Shown here: positions 33,266 to 41,775 of the stretch, piece by piece
Position numbering within the stretch: position 1 is the first letter of the stretch
Layout of the letters: each line of letters begins with the position of its first letter
DNA from: Bugulina stolonifera
Taxonomy: Eukaryota > Bryozoa > Gymnolaemata > Cheilostomatida > Bugulidae
DNA length: 64,000 nucleotides
Assembly (NCBI GenBank): GCA_935421135.1
Contig: OW285189.1
Span: 16,079,072 to 16,143,071 of the forward strand
Reading direction: 5' to 3'
Notes under the pieces: model-generated
Seen by the model: only the letters and a program-made list of their open reading frames with translations
Database searches by the model: none
What the model was told of the DNA's origin: nothing
Position numbers and translations under genes: made by a program

Positions 33266-33526
33266 TCATCCATGGGTTGTTGTGGTCTCGCCCCTATCCG
33301 AGGCCCGCTCCGGGGAGGACGGAGAGTCCACCATGTTAGAAAGATCCTTTCGGGCAGGACTCCCCACTCCTATTATTTTCCCCTTCTTCCGTGCCTCTTT
33401 TAACGCATCCACCTCTTCTTTCCTCTTCTGACTGCACTCTTCTTCCTCAATAATCCCATCCATTTGTGAGTCCGTTAAGCCCGCAAATAACTCTTCTTGG
33501 TTTTGTACTATGTTGTCAGTATCCAT
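33266..33526 (-). CDS. antisense small acidic protein, 86 aa
   Basis: Starts MDTDNIVQNQEELFAGLTDS; acidic N-terminal half, then a KEARKKGK basic patch and a serine/proline-rich tail. A minus-strand TATAAAG at 33609-33615 lies 83 bp upstream, and a minus-strand AATAAA lies downstream. The frame is conserved in copy 2 with a synonymous change. No family recognised. Position beside the palindrome suggests an early or regulatory gene, which is inference. Confidence 0.55.
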   Translation of the reverse strand: MDTDNIVQNQEELFAGLTDSQMDGIIEEEECSQKRKEEVDALKEARKKGKIIGVGSPARKDLSNMVDSPSSPERASDRGETTTTHG

Positions 33527-33608
33527 TGATAATGTACTATTGTAGTAGTGTAGCTGTACAGTAGTGATGTGGTGAACTTTGAATGCTGAGACTGTGATCC
33601 CACTCTCC

Positions 33609-33615
33609 CTTTATA
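33609..33615 (-). promoter_or_regulatory. TATA box of the antisense gene
   Basis: TATAAAG on the minus strand at the left shoulder of the palindrome; pairs with a divergent plus-strand TATA region near 34400. Confidence 0.5.
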
Positions 33616-33666
33616 CAACTGCTCATTTCTTGACTCCTCCCTTTTTTTATCCAATCCCAATGTGAC

Positions 33667-34362
33667 CCGATGTGAATCCGAAGCCTTCCGATGTGAATCC
33701 GAAGCCTCCCGATGCATCCCGATGTGAATCCGAAGCCTTCCGATGCATCCCGATGTGATTCCGAAGCTTCCCGATGCATCCCGATGTGAATCCGAAGCTT
33801 CCCGATGCATCCCGATGTGATTCCGAAGCTTCCCGATGCATCCCGATGTGATTCCGAAGCTTCCCGATGCATCCCGATGTGAATCCGAAGCTTCCCGATG
33901 CATCCCGATGTGATCCCGAAGCTTCCCGATGCATCCCGATGTGATTCCGAAGCTTCCCGATGCATCCCGATGCATCCCGATGTGAATTGACACATCGGGA
34001 TGCATCGGGAAGCTTCGGAATCACATCGGGATGCATCGGGATGCATCGGGAAGCTTCGGAATCACATCGGGATGCATCGGGAAGCTTCGGAATCACATCG
34101 GGATGCATCGGGAAGCGTCGGATTCACATCGGGATGCATCGGGAAGCTTCGGAATCACATCGGGAAGCTTCGGAATCACATCGGGATGCATCGGGAGGCT
34201 TCGGATTCACATCGGGGTGCATCGGGAGGCTTCGGATTCACATCGGGGTGCATCGGGAGGCTTCGGATTCACATCGGGGTGCATCGGGAGGCTTCGGATT
34301 CACATCGGGGTGCATCGGGAGGCTTCGGATTCACATCGGGAGGCTTCGGATTCACATCGGGG
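33667..34362. repeat. giant palindrome of 30-bp repeats, copy 1
   Basis: Left arm repeats CCCGATGTGATTCCGAAGCT plus TCCCGATGCAT; from the centre near 33988 (GTGAATTGACAC) the right arm repeats the reverse complement. Arms are about 320 and 374 bp. Units differ mainly at AATCC/ATTCC and AAGCTT/AAGCCT. The 30-bp period leaves several frames open on both strands, giving false ORFs. There is no spacer between units. Confidence 0.92.
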
Positions 34363-34394
34363 TGGGGAAATGGTTAGACTCCGCCCACTGAATA

Positions 34395-34414
34395 CTACTA
34401 TTTAAGGTATAAGT
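34395..34414 (+). promoter_or_regulatory. TATA region right of the palindrome
   Basis: TATTTAAGGTATAAG faces right, towards the right TIR, and mirrors the minus-strand TATA on the other side. Confidence 0.4.
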
Positions 34415-34430
34415 TTCTCACTCTAGCAGT

Positions 34431-34499
34431 ATGAACAATCAGCCTCTAGTCAACAGAGTGAGAGTAAACAGAGACAGCTACCTACTAGTCAGTGCCTGA
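34431..34499 (+). CDS. possible 22-aa peptide or leader exon
   Basis: ATG just downstream of the TATA region, reading MNNQPLVNRVRVNRDSYLLV then SA and stop. Conserved in copy 2. It may be a leader exon: AAG-GTTAGT near 34528 and TTTTTATAG near 34633 are possible splice sites. Weakly supported. Confidence 0.25.
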   Translation: MNNQPLVNRVRVNRDSYLLVSA

Positions 34500-34660
34500 T
34501 CAGAGATGTCAACAAGTAGAACATAAGGTTAGTGTTAAATGGAGTAATTGGCAGCAATTGTGAAGTGTTTATTGTATAAAATGCTATCAAGCTAAAAAAT
34601 AACTCACACCCTACTACTATATATTTTTATAGGGAGGCTAAACAATTTAATATATTACAT

Positions 34661-35389
34661 TATAGTCCCACCCCAGTGGAACTCGGAATGGGCGGCGGGC
34701 CGCTGCCTAGTCGCTTGGCCCGGTGGATACGGGGCACCGGCGTCGCCTTCACGTGTACGGTCGGCGCCGCACGCAACGTGGGCGGACGCGGCTTGACCGC
34801 CTCAAACGATTGGTCGTTCGGGTGAGTGGGGGTTGCGGGGTGGGGAGGGTGGGCGGCGGTGGAGGAGGGGTGGCGGTGATGACGGTGATGGCGGCGGCGG
34901 CGGCGGCGGCGGCGGTGGTGGTGGTGGTGGTGGCGGCGGCGGCGGCGGTGGCGGTGGTGGTGGTGGCGGCGGTGGTGGTGGTGGCGGTGGTGGCGGCGGC
35001 GGCGGGTGGCGGCGGCGGTGGTGAGGGCGGTGGTGGTGGCGGCGGCGACGGCGGTGGTGAGGGCGGCGGTGGCGGCGGCGGCGACGGCGGTGGCGCGGAC
35101 GGGACGAGGGCGGTGGCGGGGAGGAGGGAGGAGTGGGAGGTGGGGGAGGGGGAGGGGAGGAGGGTGGGAAGGAGGAAGGGAAGGGGTCGTGGCCGGGTTC
35201 GGGGTCAAGTGTGCAAATGTTTTTTCGACCAATCAGAAGGGGGGATTTTGGGGTGACCTTGGCAAGGTCGTGTGCAAAATTTTTGTGCTCTTCTGTGATT
35301 GGTTGAAATCGGAAATACCGGCTTGTGATTGGTTGAAAACAGGGGTCAATGAGTGCGTGTCTGTCTAGAAGTGCACTGACTATACTACT
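34661..35389 (-). repeat. right terminal inverted repeat, Polinton copy 1
   Basis: Reverse complement of 24652-25379 with small changes, including CGCCTTCACG for CGCCTCCACG near 34746 and repeat-length differences in the triplet core. Confidence 0.9.
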
Positions 35390-36490
35390 AGTAAGACTCT
35401 GTAGGTTGAGTTAGGAGATGTTGCTTTATTAGAGCACAATCAACAACTGATTTGTACAGCAAAATGCGTGAGCTTATATACATAAGAAATTTCCGGTGAA
35501 AAGGTAGGATAAAGTATCGGACGGTACGATAAGGTATCGTACCAGAAATTACATAACAACATGGCGGAAAAATGCCCGATGTCGGCCATCAACAAGGTCA
35601 GCCTTGCACAAAAAGTGCTTATAATAAGGTAAAACAGATAGTATGTAATTATGGCCGTGTTCTGAGACATCGGCCCCCAAATGTATATAAGTAAAATACT
35701 TAGAACAATAATCAGGCAAGGAAGTAATTGCACACAGTAACATAATTGAGTACAGAATAAATGCAAGGGCCTGATTGGCTAATAATAGTACAATACATAT
35801 CATGCATGCAGTAGTTGATAACAATGAGAGTAGGATAATAAGTGTAATGTCAAGCATGTATACGATAATAGAAGATTGTCAATGTGTAGTTATCCAGAGG
35901 AGACTGATTTACTACAATATTATTGTGGTTGGTCCTACACAGTCAATTATTGCATGACATTTTATATTAATAATGATGGTTACATTGACTTTTTAATAAG
36001 CGATACATAATATTATGATACTATACCTAGCTGAATCTCAGTTCAATTCTATGAAGTCTTAACAACACCTAAGCTTTTACATGTGTTTATCAATATAAAA
36101 TATATGTGAGCTATATCAACATGAGAAAAGTCATAGAATTGAATTTAAATCTGAGATGAGAGGTGCAAAATGTTTTAGAGAGATTTTTCAATGTGTAAAA
36201 TTTAAATGATTGTCTAAAATGTATAATGTACACTCGTGATGACAGCTACATAGACCTCAACAGACTCCCCAACAACAACCTAAGACATCAATGTTGGTTG
36301 TTTAGCAACTAAAAATGTACTCAGTACTGTTAACACTAAATGATCAACTAGTCAAATCCCACTTTTGTTCAACATAGTGGCATATGATTGCTTGAAGATT
36401 TCCACATATTGTGCACTATAACGTACAGTGTATATGGGCATGAAATGCAAAGCGCTGTATGATTTCACCCATTTCCTGGACGTAATGTGG

Positions 36491-36498
36491 TATATAAA
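36491..36498 (+). promoter_or_regulatory. TATA box
   Basis: TATATAAA, conserved with 22521 in the duplicate. Confidence 0.6.
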
Positions 36499-36554
36499 CA
36501 GGTGCTCTGATCACCCCATAGTGTGTATAGCAGAACTACCTGACTGTTGTAAGA

Positions 36555-37566
36555 ATGAAGTACATTATAGTAGCTGTGCTAGTGGCTGTGTCTCTGTGCC
36601 ATGCACATACAGGTAAGTTACAGGACCAGATAACTACTGTATGCAGTACAAACAGTTGTACATAATATTATCATGATATATTGGGCAGACATATAGCAAT
36701 TCGTACATTTACTGTTAGCTATATTTAACTGCTGCAGAGCAGAATCTTATGTGTAGCTTGCTAATGTTAGCATAGAAAAAATTCATCTAGTAACTGGATA
36801 AGCATTGAGATTGTACTTATATTGCTTGCAGGACGTGATCCTTGTAAAGGCTTTGAGTGTGGAAGAGGGGTGTGCATTGCCCCTGATGATAGACCTACCT
36901 GTCTGTGTGAGCGAGGCTCCGCTTTCGACCTAAGAAAGCAGATTTGTGTATCAACTCTAAGTATGTTGTTACTTATTTTATTTCATTGAAAATCAAACAT
37001 AATTGTATGGAATACGTAATATAGCTCTACCTTTTACTTAATGTGATAGTATGGTTTTCAATGCCTTGTGTTTGAATTTAGCCGTAGATCCCTGTGTTGG
37101 ATTTGACTGCGGAAATGGAGAGTGCGTTGCCACAAATAGACCGACCTGCAAATGTGATCCAGGTTTTAAATTTGATCCTGCTAGACTATTTCGCAAATGT
37201 GTGGCGATTCCTGGAAATGGTTAGTGTTCCTTTATATTTCTCTCTGACCTTGTAATGTAATTTACTCTACTCTACGTGTAAATGGGAAAGTGATGTAGGA
37301 TAAGGGCAGAGCTAACTGTAATATAAGTGATACATCAAAATTACAACAATGATGATTTTAGTAAACAGGCTTGCCAAGTGCAACTGATGAAAATCAGGGA
37401 GATTAAGCATTTGGGTGGGTGGGGGGTGTCCATTGTGGGTGGGGTACCAAAATTTGAGTTGAAAATCAGGGAGTCTCCTGCGAAATCAGGGAGACTTGGT
37501 AAGCCTGTTAGTAAACCTGCACCTAAATGTATTTCTTCAGTCTTGTTTTACTTTACAGAAGTATAA
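36555..37566 (+). CDS. secreted protein with two EGF-like modules, 110 aa
   Basis: Exons are 36555-36612, 36832-36960, 37082-37219 and 37559-37566 (333 nt, phase 1). The signal peptide is the same as in the gene at 22585. Module 1 begins DPCKGFECGRGVCIAPDD; its C5-C6 loop has lost the usual GY (GSAFDLRKQIC). Module 2 begins DPCVGFDCGNGECVATNR and is nearly identical to the only module of the duplicate. The last exon AA-GTA-TAA gives E-V. A 142-bp hAT-like MITE lies in the last intron. Confidence 0.85.
37366..37507. mobile_element. hAT-like MITE, 142 bp
   Basis: Terminal inverted repeats CAGGCTTGCCAAG and CTTGGTAAGCCTG (one mismatch) are flanked by the perfect 8-bp duplication TTAGTAAA (37358-37365 and 37508-37515). 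The paralogous intron near 23055 has the site once, with no insertion. No coding capacity. Confidence 0.88.
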
Positions 37567-38952
37567 CTGTTGGATGAGATTCTACACTGACCTAGCGATG
37601 GAAAACCCAGACCAAAAACATAGATTGACACTGAATTGCCGTTACTACCATTTGATATCACCGTAATACATAACGTAGCTTATATGTAATAACAATAAAT
37701 AATATCACAATATTTGTACTCCAAAAGCAGTATCATTAAAATACCTGATTTATTTCACCTTCACACGTCACTTTGTCATCATTTTTTAGTTTTTATTAAA
37801 TGCATCATTATCAGTCTTACTACGATTGTTTGCTATTTGAAATAAAAAAATCAACTTATAACAAACATTTAATAAACTTGTTCCCCATGCACAAACCTAA
37901 TAATGTACATGCCTACCTATACTCTGGTTTTATGCAAGATTTGAACTCATTTTGAGAAACCTAGCAGCACTTAAGTCAGTTTACTCTTCTCCTTAACTGG
38001 TAGCTATTTTAGCTCAAAAGGGTGTCAAAAAGTTAATGATAGGGAAAAAGAATGATGAGGAATATATTCATGTATTAAATGGGCAGCTAAATGCTTCACA
38101 CAGGAAGTAAGGTAGTGATTAAACTAGTTATAACAAGAGAGTTCAGTAAAGTAGTCTGTAACTAATGTGTTAGACCATTCAGGCTGAATATTTCATCTTA
38201 TTACTTACATGTACTACCTGCACACCAAACTACCTAATAGCATGAATATCCAGCACTAGCTAGGTAAAAACTTAGTACCTTTAAACACTCAGTGCTTTTC
38301 ATAAAGCAAAATTGCCACAACTATCATCTCAGCATGGTCCTAATGCAAACTTACTGTAGTAAACACTTCTTTCTGCACAGATACGTGCATAGATGTGATA
38401 TACAAACATTAGACTACATAATAGACCATGTAACCCATAGACACCTTACCCATTACCCATACAATGTACATGTATATTATTATAATAACACATCTATCTA
38501 CTGCTACTGACACAGTGTGATTTAAAGACCCTCAACTCTAATGTGAGGGCCAATAGTTACAAACATTGTAATATTTTGTCGTGGAAGTTGTGCGCTCATG
38601 TATCTCATCTGAGGGAACCTAGATAGTAAGTGATTAGTAGTTTTATGCTCAAACTAAAACATTCTGATTTGAAATGTTCAAAAAGAATAAAAGCTAATTA
38701 GTTATTCCTATCTTATACTGCCCATTCACAATTCATTTTACTGAAAAGTTTAAATTCGCGGTTGTTCTTCACTAGTTAGTAGGTTAATATTATTGTAAGT
38801 TGTTCAACATATATCCCCTCCCCCCACAAAACCTTTTATTGAAAGCTAGTAAACTGCCCTCTTCAACTTCTTATCCTAAAAATATAGGCTATAGTAAAGA
38901 AGCATGTAATTTACTTCTGTAACTGTTCCTGAAAACCTTCTCTGTTCTCCAG

Positions 38953-39112
38953 CACAAATACGTACATACATTGTACAAATACATACATTGTACATGTACA
39001 TACATTGTACAAATACATACATTGTACAAATACATACATTGTACATGTACATACATTGTACAAATACATACATTGTACAAATACATACGTTGTACATGTG
39101 CATACATTTGTA
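38953..39112. repeat. ACATACATTGTACAA-type minisatellite
   Basis: About seven units of TACATACATTGTACAAA or TACATACATTGTACATG. It opens several frames on the minus strand that are repeat artefacts. Confidence 0.85.
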
Positions 39113-40329
39113 CAAGTTGAAACTTTGTAATGAATAATATAAGACTCCACAATCTTGTATCGTATTTGGAAAACGCTGATTTGGTTTATTGTTTTAATGA
39201 TAAATAATTAGCATAAAATGCATTTTTATTTTAATGTATTATTTGTTTCTAGTATACATGTTGTTTCAATGTATTGGGTATAACGTCTTAGAGCAAAAGT
39301 TTGTTTTTACTGTTTTCTAATATATTGTAACGGTCTATCAGACTAGAGAAACTGGGCAGTGTATGCGTATATGTTCAATTGATTAAAACCTGCAACCTAT
39401 ATGTGCATTATACATTATTCCAACCTGAACTTAACAAGGGGGACGACTACATTACACAGGCAATCAGACTTTACTAACTGCAGTGCTCATGTCATCCAAA
39501 ACTGCTTGTTTACTCTGATATGGCATTTGAATTATGACAACATAATATAAATTGCTTCATACGTAAAAAGGATTCCATAATTTGATATGCTCCATCTGAC
39601 AACAGATGAGAATGAAATGTACTATTATAGTCACAATTGCATCAGGATATGCACACTTTAGTTTCATGGCAGCTGTTATTGCTCCATAATATTGGCCTCT
39701 AGCCACATCCCTTACTCTCAGTTTTAGCTGATTATGAAAGCATTGCAGGTTTCAAACATTGCATTCATTATTATGAAATAGAGTAAACAAGTATTTATGA
39801 AATCACAACCAATTTAACGACATGTGCACTGTAGGCTGGTAAAGTTTGATTGCACAATGTATATGTATTGCAGCTTTTACTCTCCTTCCTGGTTGAAATG
39901 CAATGACCTTGTTCTACAGCTGGCTGAGCTCTCAGTGCAATGAGAGAGATTATTTACCATATATGGTAAATAATCATAATTGATTCAAACCACAATAACT
40001 GATTAGGTAGCATTTCAATGGTGATCATTATGTTGAAGTAAGATGAAGTGCAAGATTATTTGTGATAATAGAATCACACAAAACAAGGAAGGCTTCCTAT
40101 AAACTATCTGCTTGATGTATTATTCACATAAGGATTATTGGGTGGCAACAGGTGCTTCAAGTCCAGTAACCAGTTTATGTCTGTGTAGACTATGGAGTCA
40201 GGTGCTCAAAGTGCTCAAGGGAATGCAATGAAAGCTGCAAATTATTGTCAATACATGAGCATGTATTCCACAGATAATGTTAAATTCTTCTGCGCTATGG
40301 TAGATCATATTATAATCATGCACATGGTA

Positions 40330-40589
40330 AAGGAACATTTCAAAAAAGACGGTTCAAAACAGGACGTTTCATAACTGGACAGTTTGAAACTGTGTGGATT
40401 AAATTTAGAAGAACACAACTTGCAGATAATTAATCTTAATTAATTAATTCAATTAATTAAATAAAAAAATAACATTAAAAGTAAAATTAGTTAAAATCTG
40501 GTGGTTGCGGTTTGGGGTTAGGAGTTTCGAACTGTCCGGTGTTGAACTGTCCATTTTCGAAGCGTTCTGATTCGAACAGTCGCACATTC
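40330..40589. repeat. foldback/MITE-like element, copy 1
   Basis: Aligns with 44671-44932. Ends carry inverted copies of GAAAAAGAC-GTTCGAAAC-type sequence (GTTCAAAACAGGACG against TTCGAACAGTC). The centre is TTAATTAATT-rich followed by TAAAATCTGGTGGTT. No ORF. Confidence 0.7.
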
Positions 40590-41714
40590 CATGTACATTT
40601 TAGGTAATAATCTCATCATGACATACTCTAGGTCTAGTTGTAAGTGGATGATACAGCCAAATGACACATACTCAGGCTGAGGTGCCGTTAAAGACTTCTA
40701 AACTGACATAAGCCTCTCCTGAGAATTTGAAAATGTCCGGATTACCTACCCATTGTTAAGCCTAATATCGGGTATTCCATCATGACATAACATAGATACC
40801 CAATATACATGTGCATGTACAGAGTATATGTAGGTACCGGTATAATCGAAACAGAACAGCTGTTGTGGCAGAATGCTAAGTTCCAATATTATGTCAGCAC
40901 GTTGGCCTATATTTGCACAACATTTGATGAAAAATATCGTGCCCCAATACCATGCTTCAATATTAGTTCAAAACTTACACCAGAGTTAGAAACGACACTC
41001 CGCCCAAATATTGGTAACACGACACCCAATATTTTACCCAAATGGTTTCTTGCTTGGGTATTCTGTACAGGCTATTGTTAAGGCCTACACGTAAACCATC
41101 CCTAATCCGTCAAAGTACCTTCACCTTTCCTTAAATATCACTTCCTGTGTTAGACTTAGGCCAGCATATTAACAACATGTTCTCCACAGGATAGTTGGCT
41201 AAGGATAAGACTGTGGAAGCAGACTGTACATGCAACTCTTCAGAAATTTTTCTATTCTCTCAATTATGTTCTTGGGCATTTGTGTACTTGTATACAGTGT
41301 AATTGCTTTTAATTCAATCCCATGTAACAACTGCATCAAGCAGAGAAACTAATATTTTTATCATCTTTTTTTCTGAATAATTTACTAACATCAGGAAACT
41401 GTAGGTTATGGCACATCACACTGTAGAACTAAACACACCATCACATACATGTACTATTATATGTATAGACAATTGCTCCTTGTGTACTTGACTTGGTTAT
41501 TTATGCATTAATCCTGAAAGTTGCGGCATTTTCACAAATAACTGAAAGTTAGAGTTTAGAAATAAAGGATGTGTCTGCATGTAACTATGAGTGTTGTGTT
41601 GTATTGTATTAGGTAATTGTTTCTCAATAGAAAAACAATCATCACTGATGATTAAATCTAAAGGAAAAATGTGTCACTAGGAATATCCTTGATTCCAGCA
41701 GTGAATAGAACGGG

Positions 41715-41721
41715 TATAAAA
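41715..41721 (+). promoter_or_regulatory. TATA box
   Basis: TATAAAA 55 bp before the ATG at 41776. Confidence 0.6.
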
Positions 41722-41775
41722 GCCTGCGAGATGAGCTAGGAAAGTCAGAATAGTATCAACCATTCAAGTATCAAG

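Larger units (their letters stand above)
24652..35389 (+). mobile_element. Polinton/Maverick-like element, copy 1 (10738 bp)
   Basis: Terminal inverted repeats of about 728 bp begin AGTAGTATAGTCAGTGCAC and end with the reverse complement. A perfect 6-bp duplication AGTAAG flanks it (24646-24651 and 35390-35395). AG...CT ends and 6-bp duplications are hallmarks of Polintons. Inside, on the plus strand, are ten open genes including integrase, packaging ATPase, adenovirus-type protease, major and minor capsid proteins. There is no DNA polymerase B, and the element is far below the usual 15-20 kb. All core frames are open. Confidence 0.92.
24228..35916 (-). mobile_element. diverged solo LTR split by Polinton copy 1
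   Basis: The pieces 24228-24651 and 35396-35916 (about 945 bp together) start TGTAATG and end CTACA. They are flanked by ATAT on both sides (24224-24227 and 35917-35920), the same target duplication as the complete LTR element. The right piece lines up with that element's LTR at several landmarks: TTTATT polyadenylation complement, TTATATA promoter complement, AAC-ATGGC, GCTTATAAT, TTCTGAGA and ACTTAGAA. It is therefore an older relative reduced to one LTR, with the Polinton inserted inside it. No internal region is left. Confidence 0.7.
35922..38808. repeat. tandem segmental duplication, unit 2
   Basis: Counterpart of 22064-24193, now separated from it by the solo LTR and the Polinton. Removing these insertions leaves the two units head to tail with only a few tens of bases between. 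Confidence 0.75.
37567..41714. other. intergenic region, 4.1 kb
   Basis: The first part (to 38808) is duplicated flank. A microsatellite follows at 38953-39112 and a foldback element at 40330-40589. No gene supported in the rest. Confidence 0.45.

Noticed and set aside
33667..34362. CRISPR-like array of about 30-bp palindromic repeats
   Set aside because: There are no unique spacers; units abut directly and invert at the centre, and the context is an animal genome.
33508..34405. Several 120-190-codon frames across the 30-bp repeats
   Set aside because: A 30-bp period with no stop keeps every frame open. Up to three frames per strand are open at once, which marks a repeat artefact.
24652..35389. 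Polymerase B gene broken by frameshifts
   Set aside because: No gap large enough for a roughly 1000-residue gene remains between the identified frames, and no PolB motif fragment was recognised.
38876..39152. Tyr/Met/Cys-rich frames on the minus strand
   Set aside because: Produced by the ACATACATTGTACA minisatellite; no start, splice or homologue support.
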